NCBI GenBank assembly: GCA_041846495.1
Contig: JBGZEX010000004.1
Location: 53,711 to 117,710 of the forward strand
From: JBGZEX01 sp041846495
Lineage (GTDB): Bacteria; Bacteroidota; Bacteroidia; Bacteroidales; Marinifilaceae
Length of the DNA stretch: 64,000 nt
Direction: 5' to 3'
The position numbers and the translations under genes were made by a program. Of this stretch, positions 44,248-52,076 are shown piece by piece. The notes beneath the pieces are model-generated. The model did not search any database and was not told where the DNA came from. It saw only the letters and a list, made by a program, of their open reading frames with translations. The stretch's first letter is position 1, and each line of letters begins with the position of its first letter.

Positions 44248-46431
44248 TTATAGGAGACTCGTACTTACGGTAAGTCCTGCCATCACGATGGCCACCATAC
44301 TCATGAGTTTTATCAGTATGTTCAGACTGGGGCCGGAGGTATCCTTGAAGGGGTCGCCTACGGTGTCCCCTATGACGGTGGCTTTGTGTTTTTCGCTTCC
44401 CTTTCCGTCGAAATGACCTTCTTCTATATATTTTTTTGCATTATCCCATGCCCCTCCCGAGTTTGCCATGAATACGGCGAGTACGAAACCCGTACCCAAA
44501 CCGCCTCCGAGAAGCCCGATCACTCCGCCCGCTCCGAATATGATTCCCGTGACTACGGGTGTGATAATCGCCAGCAGGGAAGGGAATATCATTTCGTATT
44601 GGGCGCCTTTAGTGGATATTTCCACGCATCGTGCATAGTCCGGTTCGGCTTTGCCTTCTATGATGCCTTTTATTTCCCGGAATTGCCGCCTCACCTCTTT
44701 GACCATTTTTTGAGCGGCTCTTCCTACGGCGTTCATCGTAAGCCCGCAGAAGAGAAAGGCCATCATGGAACCGATGAATATGCCGGACAATACTTTGGGA
44801 TTCATAAGGGTGACATCGTAATATTGCATGAAGTCCGTAAGTGTGGCTTCCGTCGTTTTCACGCTTTTTTCTCCTATGGAGATTAGGGTTTCTCCCATTC
44901 TTACGAGGGCTATCTTTATTTCTTCCACATAGGATGCGATGAGGGCGAGTCCGGTGAGCGCCGCCGAACCTATGGCAAATCCCTTACCCGTGGCGGCCGT
45001 GGTGTTGCCTAAGGCGTCTAAAGCATCGGTGCGTTTGCGTACGTCGGCTCCGAGTCCGCTCATTTCGGCATTCCCTCCCGCATTGTCGGCTATGGGACCG
45101 TAGGCGTCTGTGGCCAGGGTGATGCCGAGGGTGGAAAGCATGCCTACGGCTGCTATGCCTATGCCGTATAAGCCCGAAGATATGTTGGAGAAGTTGAAAT
45201 CCGATGCGAATAGAAAGGAAAGTATGATGCCGACTACGATGGCGATAACGGGTACGGATACGGATATCATCCCCGTGCCTATTCCTTTTATGATGACGGT
45301 GGCAGGTCCCGTCTCCGCACTTTTCGCTATGGCCTTGGTGGGTTTATAGGCCGAGGAGGTGAAATATTCGGTGGCCTTCCCGATAACGATGCCTACGATA
45401 AGTCCCGTGATAATGGAACCGCATAGCCACATATTCATATCCAGCAGGCGTATGATGAGGAAGCTTGCGGCGACGATGAGCAGGGAACTTATATGAATAC
45501 CCCTGTTCAGGGAGCGCAGAAGTTGTTGCTGGGATGCGTTTTCCTTTGTTTTTACGGTGAAAATACCGGCGATGGAGAGGATGACTCCGGCGGCGGCTAT
45601 CAGCATGGGGGCGATGACGGCATTGAATTGTGTGTGCGGATTTGCGGTGAATGCCGCCGCCCCCAAGGCGGCCGTGGCCAGTATGGAACCGCAATAGCTT
45701 TCGTATAGGTCGGCGCCCATGCCGGCTACGTCTCCTACGTTATCTCCCACATTATCGGCTATCGTAGCCGGATTCCGGGGATCGTCTTCCGGGATGCCGG
45801 CTTCCACTTTTCCTACGAGGTCGGCCCCCACATCCGCCGCTTTGGTGAATATGCCGCCGCCGACCCGGGCGAAAAGGGCTTGCGTGGAAGCACCCATACC
45901 GAAGGTCAGCATCGTGGTGGTGATGAATACGGCTTTTTCCGTGGCGGAAGGAGTATCCGTGAAATAATTCAGGACAAGCCACCACAGGGATATGTCGAGC
46001 AGAGCCAGACCTACGACCGTCAAACCCATGACGGCACCCGAACGGAAAGCGATGCGGAGTGCCGGATTCAGGCTGTTGCGGGCTGCATTGGCCGTGCGTG
46101 CCGAAGCGTAGGTGGCGGTTTTCATCCCGATATAACCGGCCAGACCGGAGAAAAAACCTCCCGTGAGAAAAGCGAACCATACCCATTTATTCTGTATGCC
46201 GGGACCGTATGCCATCCATACGAATATGAGACAAAGCACGAGGAATACGATTCCCACTACCCTGTACTGTTGCCGGATATAGGCCATGGCTCCCCGGCGG
46301 ATATGGCCGGCTATGCGTTTCATCGTGTCCGTGCCTTCCGGCTCTTTTATCATTTTCCGGAAAAATACGGCGGAAAAGACCAATGCTATGACGGCTGCTG
46401 CGGGTATAAGCCAAAATAAAGAGTTGAGCAT
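44248..46431 (-). CDS. hppA: Membrane pyrophosphatase, K+-dependent Na+/H+-translocating
   Basis: 727 residues, about 16 helices. The PPi/Mg-binding signature appears as DVGADLVGKVEAGIPEDDPR then NPATIADNVGDNVGDVAGMGADLYESY, and a second near the C-terminus (DNAKKYIEEG, KATVIGDTVGDPFKDTSGPS). ALGNTTAATGKGF has Ala at the position that is Lys in K+-independent enzymes, so it should need K+. The Bacteroides relatives pump Na+, or Na+ and H+, using pyrophosphate. Single gene. Confidence 0.95.
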   Translation of the reverse strand: MLNSLFWLIPAAAVIALVFSAVFFRKMIKEPEGTDTMKRIAGHIRRGAMAYIRQQYRVVGIVFLVLCLIFVWMAYGPGIQNKWVWFAFLTGGFFSGLAGYIGMKTATYASARTANAARNSLNPALRIAFRSGAVMGLTVVGLALLDISLWWLVLNYFTDTPSATEKAVFITTTMLTFGMGASTQALFARVGGGIFTKAADVGADLVGKVEAGIPEDDPRNPATIADNVGDNVGDVAGMGADLYESYCGSILATAALGAAAFTANPHTQFNAVIAPMLIAAAGVILSIAGIFTVKTKENASQQQLLRSLNRGIHISSLLIVAASFLIIRLLDMNMWLCGSIITGLIVGIVIGKATEYFTSSAYKPTKAIAKSAETGPATVIIKGIGTGMISVSVPVIAIVVGIILSFLFASDFNFSNISSGLYGIGIAAVGMLSTLGITLATDAYGPIADNAGGNAEMSGLGADVRKRTDALDALGNTTAATGKGFAIGSAALTGLALIASYVEEIKIALVRMGETLISIGEKSVKTTEATLTDFMQYYDVTLMNPKVLSGIFIGSMMAFLFCGLTMNAVGRAAQKMVKEVRRQFREIKGIIEGKAEPDYARCVEISTKGAQYEMIFPSLLAIITPVVTGIIFGAGGVIGLLGGGLGTGFVLAVFMANSGGAWDNAKKYIEEGHFDGKGSEKHKATVIGDTVGDPFKDTSGPSLNILIKLMSMVAIVMAGLTVSTSLL

Positions 46432-46613
46432 AATCTGTGGTTTTTGTAGTTAGTGGCTTAAAAATAAATTTAAAAATCTATCTGTGCAATTTTTGAAGAA
46501 ATTATTTTCATCCGTTTTTCTCGGTAAAACGAATGAAACGGGGAATAAATTTCCCGATTTTCGAGGGAATGCGGGAAAATTTCCCTTATTTCGAATCCTG
46601 AATTTTATGGGCC

Positions 46614-47372
46614 ATGGATATGTTGTTGGATGCACCCTGGAAATGGGGCGTTTTTTTGTTTACGGCCGTATTTACCGGATTGGCGAAAACGGGCGTTCAG
46701 GGAGTAGGCAGTTTGACCATCCCCGTGTATGCTCTATTGTTCGGCGCCAAGGCTTCTACGGGTATAATTCTGCCTGTGATATGCCTGGCCGATATTTCGG
46801 CCATTATCTATTACCGCCGTTCTTTTCGTTTGGATTATGTATTGAAACTTCTGCCCTGGGCCGTTTTGGGCATAGGTGTCGCCGTAGCGGCCGGCAGCCT
46901 TGTTCCCGGCGAAATATTCCGGCAGTTGATGGGGGTGTGTATTTTGATGGGGCTCATAGCCATGCTTATAGCCAAACGCCATGCGGGTTCGAGTCGGGGA
47001 TTCGGTTTTCTCAGGCCGCTATTGGGGATGCTCACCGGTTTTTCCGCCCTTATAGGGAATGCATCCGGGCCTATATTATCGGTTTATCTCTTGACGACGG
47101 ATCTTCCGAAGTTGTTTTTCGTGTCTACGGGAGCCTGGTTCGCTTTGTTCCAAAATACGATAAAACTTCCCATACAGATTTTCGTGTGGAATAACATACC
47201 GGCAGGGGCCTGGAGATTGATGCTCGCAGCTTTCCCCTTTGTGGTTTTCGGGGGATATTTGGGAACCAAGGCGGTGAATTTCCTGTCGGAAAGGAATTTT
47301 CGGACTTTGGTGCTGTCGCTTACGCTTTTATCCACCCTTATGATGGTCGTATACCCCTATATTTTGTCGTAG
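46614..47372 (+). CDS. TauE/SafE-family sulfite/organosulfonate exporter-like permease
   Basis: 252 residues with about 8 helices. The pattern WKWGVFLFTAVFTGLAKTGVQGVGSLTIPVYALLFGAKASTGI and the repeated second half (LLGMLTGFSALIGNASGPILSVYLL) are the duplicated TauE/SafE domain. Substrate unknown; members move sulfite, sulfoacetate or other anions. Alternative start codons nearby make the exact N-terminus uncertain by a few residues. No sulfur-metabolism gene is adjacent. Confidence 0.85.
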   Translation: MDMLLDAPWKWGVFLFTAVFTGLAKTGVQGVGSLTIPVYALLFGAKASTGIILPVICLADISAIIYYRRSFRLDYVLKLLPWAVLGIGVAVAAGSLVPGEIFRQLMGVCILMGLIAMLIAKRHAGSSRGFGFLRPLLGMLTGFSALIGNASGPILSVYLLTTDLPKLFFVSTGAWFALFQNTIKLPIQIFVWNNIPAGAWRLMLAAFPFVVFGGYLGTKAVNFLSERNFRTLVLSLTLLSTLMMVVYPYILS

Positions 47373-47533
47373 GTAACCCGGGTTGCCGCATTACCAGGAT
47401 TTCACTTCGATTGCGAATTCGCTGTTTTATCGACTTTTGGGATTTGTTCCGTCAAATTTTCAAACTTCGTCCCCGGGAAATCGTATTGAAAATACGATTA
47501 CGTTATTAATCCTTATAATCCGGAGAGACGGGG

Positions 47534-48793
47534 TTAAAAACGGCGGATGGGGCGCACGTAACCGCACCCTATTTCATTACGAGTTGCTTCGACATGTAAT
47601 GTCGGGAAGTATTTTTTATATTGTTCGACATCTTCATTAAAAGTATATTTTAAAAATATATCCTTCCATTTCGATTCGAAGAAGGGCTTGATCTGCCAAA
47701 AATATTTGTTTTTGTTTTTGGCTTTTTTCAGATGTCGATGCTTCCCCCAGAATTTTGCATATATGACTTCTTTTTCTAATTCGTAGTTGATGGGAGAAGA
47801 GGTCATAAGGTAATACAGAGTGAACTGTTTATAGTTTCCCAAGGCCTGTGCCCCTTTTTGGTATATATTGAAATTCGGATTTTCTTCCGGATCGGGAGGC
47901 CAAAAGCCGAGGTTGCAGACGGACATGGCCCGGCTGTCGGCTTCTAACACTTTGTTGAGCATGGGGATGATACCCGTAAGGCTGTCGGAGCATTCTTCGG
48001 GAAAGAGGGGGAAAAGCTCTTTTACCGAGGGGATATACCAGTCGGAGAATCCGTTTACGGTTTTTCTCCAATATTTATGATAAAACCATGCCCAAGCATT
48101 TGATACCATGTTGTTCTCCATTTCTTGAAGTGAGGGAAGAATAAATTCTTTGGAGGTTAAAAAGCGGGTAAGGAACTCGACGGTTAGAATTTTGCCGTCA
48201 TAGGTGGGGGAAATGTCTTTTCGGGATTCGATTTCTTTTTTGATAAGGTCGTTCCTTTCATCTGCCGTGAGTTCTGGATTTTTCCATATAAAGTTGTTGA
48301 TATTTAAGTTCGAACCGTATTCTTTTGCGGATTCTTCTAAGGAAAGTACTAAGCCTTTGCAATGAGGCCAGGTTTCCCCGGCAACGACGGTGGAGGGGTC
48401 GGGGTTTAGCCAGAAGATGATGCCGCCCTGAGAGATTTTGCCTACGTAGAGATTTTCCTGCTCCACGGGTATGTGCATTTCCCCGGAGGGGGATTTAAGC
48501 ACGAGACGGGTGGTGCGCGGTCCTTTATCGGATATGTGGATGTCGGCCGAGAGACGGAATACTTTGCCGGTAGCTTTTTCGATTTTCAACCACGGATCTT
48601 CGGCGCTGACTTCGTAGGAGTCGCCGATATTTTTAGGAGTTATCGTAAGGAGATAGGGTTCGTTGCCTGTGGGGTCGAGGACGATTGTTTCCGGAGAGGA
48701 GAGATTAAACGGAGCGTAGTCGTCTTTTGCACAGGAAGAGAAACCGATAGCCGTTATTAGAATCAAGAGTCGGAATATTTTTATTACCATCAT
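47534..48793 (-). CDS. Lipoprotein with BACON-like N-terminal domain and DUF1566-like C-terminus
   Basis: 419 residues. Lipoprotein signal LLILITAIGFSSCAKDD. Residues about 35-115 are Ig-like, resembling BACON (YLLTITPKNIGDSYEVSAEDPWLKI, IHISDKGPRTTRLVL). The rest includes GGIIFWLNPDPST, FSDWYIPSVKELFPLFPE and ends CGYVRPIRR, the usual sequence of DUF1566/Lcl-type domains. Role unknown; probably surface-exposed. Last gene of the TonB-receptor operon, 12 bases after the DUF4876 gene. Confidence 0.75.
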   Translation of the reverse strand: MMVIKIFRLLILITAIGFSSCAKDDYAPFNLSSPETIVLDPTGNEPYLLTITPKNIGDSYEVSAEDPWLKIEKATGKVFRLSADIHISDKGPRTTRLVLKSPSGEMHIPVEQENLYVGKISQGGIIFWLNPDPSTVVAGETWPHCKGLVLSLEESAKEYGSNLNINNFIWKNPELTADERNDLIKKEIESRKDISPTYDGKILTVEFLTRFLTSKEFILPSLQEMENNMVSNAWAWFYHKYWRKTVNGFSDWYIPSVKELFPLFPEECSDSLTGIIPMLNKVLEADSRAMSVCNLGFWPPDPEENPNFNIYQKGAQALGNYKQFTLYYLMTSSPINYELEKEVIYAKFWGKHRHLKKAKNKNKYFWQIKPFFESKWKDIFLKYTFNEDVEQYKKYFPTLHVEATRNEIGCGYVRPIRRF

Positions 48794-48805
48794 TATTTGT
48801 TTTTA

Positions 48806-50050
48806 TTAGTTCATGTTATTTAAAAAATACGAGAAGAAGTTTTGGTTTACGATTAAATTATTGTTGTTATATTGTACGAAATCTTCCGTACTGTTGTTCG
48901 TATCCTTAAAGTAAGGAGCCCCGTTTGACAGGGTACCCCGGGTTTTCCTTCGACTGTAGATGCAGGATGTTCCGACGGGAAGCCAAGTATAGCCGTCGTC
49001 GTTTACCGATGAAGGATTAAAGGTAAACTCGTTGAGTTTAGCTACGTTTACCACATCGAGAATCATGGAGTTGGGCAGTTTGCGCACCGTATCTCTCATG
49101 ACCTTTTGATAGGTTCCGTGAACGAAAAGGTAGGAATAAGGGTAGTAGTACTCGGGTGTACTGAATTCCGCCGGAGTGTTTGCCGGAATCCTTGCAAGAG
49201 CAAAGGATTTATGGCTTACCATATGAGGAGTCCATACGGAAAGGGAATAGGAAAACAGTTTTACGAGATTCGGAACTGCAGGCGAATCGAAGTCCAAAGC
49301 GTGGTTATCGTACCATTCCCAGAAATCCGGATCCTCCAAATCGATTTGGCTTCCTCTCGTATGTGTAATACCTTGGTCGCAAAGCACTAAATAGTCGCCG
49401 GGGTCCAATATTCTTGTGGCCGAGGACGGCACTTTATAGGCGGCTCCGACGGCAAAGTGGGTGGAGCGGATGTCGGGCGTCAATTGATTATATTCCCAGG
49501 CATTGATAAAGGCCGATTCCAGAATCGCTAAGTTTGAAATCGGCTCCGACGAGGGACCGTTATTATAGATAACAAAAAATTTGTCTTTGTAATATCCTCG
49601 ACCGCCCCGGAAGTAAAGCGCCAGAAGTTTAAGTCCGGAGCTTCTTTTGCGGCTCGGGAGACGGAATTCGGGATTGCAGTGGTTGCGATCGATACGTATG
49701 TTGCCGATATGTTCCATAAGAGAGGCAATACCGTTTGCCGCAATCCTTGTGGAGAGGATGTGCGACTCCATGCTTACGTCGTAATTCCCTTCGGGGAGGT
49801 CGAGATTCGCCCGGTTCCCCCTTTCTATCGTAAGTTCGGTTTTTTCGCCTGTTGCGATGTCGGTGAAGAGAAGTCGGGTGTGCACAATATCCTCGAGGGT
49901 TTCTCCTTCGGCGGGGAGGATGTTTACCGTGCATTTCACGGTTTCGGCCTGTATTTTTTTATTTATGGGCTGAACGTCTTCATTGTTTTGACAGGCTGTC
50001 CACAATCCGATGGACAAGATTCCTGCAAAAATGATAAATTTAGTTTGCAT
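48806..50050 (-). CDS. DUF4876-family surface lipoprotein
   Basis: 414 residues from MQTKFIIFAGILSIGLWTAC, a lipoprotein signal; an upstream in-frame start would overlap the barrel gene and add 67 residues with no signal character. An Ig-like region (CTVNILPAEGETLEDIVHTRLLFTD) is followed by the DUF4876 core: LKLLALYFRGGRGYYKDKFFVIYNNGPSSEP, ILDPGDYLVLCDQGI, WTPHMVSHKSFALARIP. The family regularly lies by TonB receptors with DUF6850-type barrels in Bacteroidetes. Ligand unknown. Confidence 0.82.
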   Translation of the reverse strand: MQTKFIIFAGILSIGLWTACQNNEDVQPINKKIQAETVKCTVNILPAEGETLEDIVHTRLLFTDIATGEKTELTIERGNRANLDLPEGNYDVSMESHILSTRIAANGIASLMEHIGNIRIDRNHCNPEFRLPSRKRSSGLKLLALYFRGGRGYYKDKFFVIYNNGPSSEPISNLAILESAFINAWEYNQLTPDIRSTHFAVGAAYKVPSSATRILDPGDYLVLCDQGITHTRGSQIDLEDPDFWEWYDNHALDFDSPAVPNLVKLFSYSLSVWTPHMVSHKSFALARIPANTPAEFSTPEYYYPYSYLFVHGTYQKVMRDTVRKLPNSMILDVVNVAKLNEFTFNPSSVNDDGYTWLPVGTSCIYSRRKTRGTLSNGAPYFKDTNNSTEDFVQYNNNNLIVNQNFFSYFLNNMN

Positions 50051-50078
50051 ATTGTTATAAGATTGATATGATGACGGA

Positions 50079-51662
50079 TCAGAAAATGATTCCGACTCTA
50101 AGATCCCATGTATCGTAATGTCCCCGGCCGACGAATCGGAAGCGGCTCCAGTGATGTTCCGCAAACACGGCCATGTCGCCGGTAAGGTCGAAACTGTAGC
50201 GCAGGCATAACCGTAGACGGAGCATATCCGAGGTCCGGAGGCGGAAGGCATCCCATATAATGCGTCCGTAGGGGCTTTTATCGCTTAACTCGATGGTTTT
50301 GTCGCGGGCGGTAAAAACAATCATAAGTTCCTTTTCGCTGCGGCAGTTGTTGCGGTAGGCGCATTCGCCCCCCATATGGATGAAGTGGCGACCCAAGGAT
50401 TTATTGAGGTTGAGGACGACTCCGTAGAAGACGTGCATGACGTCGGCGCTTTGCTTCGGCATGATGAGTTCCTCTTTGTGTTTGAAGATACCGGCATGGG
50501 GCATTATTTCGAGAGTGAACGAACCGGGACGTTCGAATCCGTAGAGGGCGGCGAAGTCGAATGTACGGGTGTCGCTGTAGAAGGTTTCAAGGGCTCCGGC
50601 ATGGAGGTAGTGCGTTCGCATACCGGCTTTTTGGCGGGCGTAGATTTCGTTCGAAGTTTTATGGTTATAGGTCGCTTCACCCTTGAAACCTATGCGGGTG
50701 GGGCCGGAGACATGTCTGTAGGAGAGGATGCCGGAAGCGGTGTGCAGGGTGAGGTCGGATATGGGGACGTCGAGGTTCATGTCGCTTCTGTTGTAGAAGC
50801 GATCTACGGTAATGCGGGCATATTCTCCGTAGATGTGGAAGCCGGAGGCGGCCGTGCTGAAGAGACCTCCTCCCATGCCGTAGCCGTAGCCCTGATATTG
50901 GAGACTGAATTCCGGATTGTAATCGGAATACAGGGCATACCAGTAGAGGGGGCCTAACATGTTATAGGAATCGTATTCGGGGCCTTTATGGTCGTCGCTC
51001 ATGCTGATGGTGCTGAACGATTGCTTATAGCGTCGACCGGAGGCGTTGATGCGGAGGCCGTAGTGCCCGCCGAGGATGCGGGAGCATCCGATTTTGGCGT
51101 TGAGATCGGAGGAAACGGCTCGAGGCCGGGGATCGGACTGCCAGTATTTTTGTGCGGCGGTGAAGTCCGTTTCCGCCCCTATCATCCATTTGCCCGTTTT
51201 GTGGGAGAATCCTCCGTCGAAAGCGTAGATTTCGATATCGGCATCTTTTTCGATGCGGAAGGCCGTGTGTTGCGGGTATATGAAATCGAAATCCAATGTG
51301 GAATTCATAAGGACGTTGTATTGTTTTTGTTTGCGATATTCCGCTTTTCCGTAGAGGGTGGTTCGGGGATTGAGATGGATGAACGAGCGTGCGAATGCCG
51401 AGCGATTGCGTTCGGCGCTTCCTCTTTCGATGAGATAGGTTTCCTTTTCATCCCTGTCCCGGCGGGAAATACCGAATAATGAAATATTGTAGCGACGGTG
51501 GTAGCCGTTGAATGCCGGACCTTTTCTGACGAAGTCGTTGACGAATAGCGAAAGGTCTTCGATTTGCGCCTTTCGGATTTCGGTTGTATCTCGAAGGACG
51601 GCGGCCTGCGTACCGATGCAGGCGACGAAAAATATTAAGGTGATGTATATTTTGCTTATCAT
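50079..51662 (-). CDS. DUF6850-type outer-membrane beta-barrel protein
   Basis: 527 residues from MISKIYITLIFFVACIGTQA, which gives a clean signal peptide; the ATG 87 bases upstream would extend into the lipoprotein gene. The mature part begins with a short plug-like stretch and then alternates strands (FKGEATYNHKTSNEIY, FDFAALYGFERPGSFTLEIMPHAGIF) to a final WDLRVGIIF with terminal Phe, the outer-membrane barrel signal. No TonB box or plug domain. Partner of DUF4876 in the operon; possible channel or anchor. Function unknown. Confidence 0.75.
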   Translation of the reverse strand: MISKIYITLIFFVACIGTQAAVLRDTTEIRKAQIEDLSLFVNDFVRKGPAFNGYHRRYNISLFGISRRDRDEKETYLIERGSAERNRSAFARSFIHLNPRTTLYGKAEYRKQKQYNVLMNSTLDFDFIYPQHTAFRIEKDADIEIYAFDGGFSHKTGKWMIGAETDFTAAQKYWQSDPRPRAVSSDLNAKIGCSRILGGHYGLRINASGRRYKQSFSTISMSDDHKGPEYDSYNMLGPLYWYALYSDYNPEFSLQYQGYGYGMGGGLFSTAASGFHIYGEYARITVDRFYNRSDMNLDVPISDLTLHTASGILSYRHVSGPTRIGFKGEATYNHKTSNEIYARQKAGMRTHYLHAGALETFYSDTRTFDFAALYGFERPGSFTLEIMPHAGIFKHKEELIMPKQSADVMHVFYGVVLNLNKSLGRHFIHMGGECAYRNNCRSEKELMIVFTARDKTIELSDKSPYGRIIWDAFRLRTSDMLRLRLCLRYSFDLTGDMAVFAEHHWSRFRFVGRGHYDTWDLRVGIIF

Positions 51663-51676
51663 TGTCGTATGATTTA

Positions 51677-52069
51677 TTACTGTCCGATTTTTTTTAGGGG
51701 TATGCATGCCGTTTCCTCGTCCATGAGTTTGGTCATGTACCGCGTACAATTGAATTCGGCCGTTTTTTCGTTATCTAAGCTGTCGCGATATACGATGGTA
51801 TAACTCGGTATGATATCGATGAAGTAGATTCCTTTCAGTACCCGGATGTAGTTGTCGACATCGTCCGGAAGAAGTGTGGTGCTTTGTCCGTTTGGGAGAG
51901 TTACGGGGTCGAGAATCAGTCTGTCGTGTTTGATGATTTTGATAAAGGTGAGGTTGGTGTCGGCGGGATAGAATTCCAGTTTGACACGGGTATACATTTT
52001 TTCGGTGTTTTTGTCGAAGGAGCAAGCGTATATGCCGATAAGCGCAATGATAGCAAAGAGTCGTTTCAT
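51677..52069 (-). CDS. Small lipoprotein of unknown function
   Basis: 130 residues with a lipoprotein signal (LFAIIALIGIYACSFDK). The mature part, about 112 residues, is a beta-rich domain (YTRVKLEFYPADTNLTFIKIIKHD, YFIDIIPSYTIVYRD) of Ig/transthyretin-like look. No family recognised. It lies 7 bases after the TonB receptor stop and 14 before the barrel gene, so it is part of the transport operon. Confidence 0.7.
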   Translation of the reverse strand: MKRLFAIIALIGIYACSFDKNTEKMYTRVKLEFYPADTNLTFIKIIKHDRLILDPVTLPNGQSTTLLPDDVDNYIRVLKGIYFIDIIPSYTIVYRDSLDNEKTAEFNCTRYMTKLMDEETACIPLKKIGQ

Positions 52070-52076
52070 GGTGTTT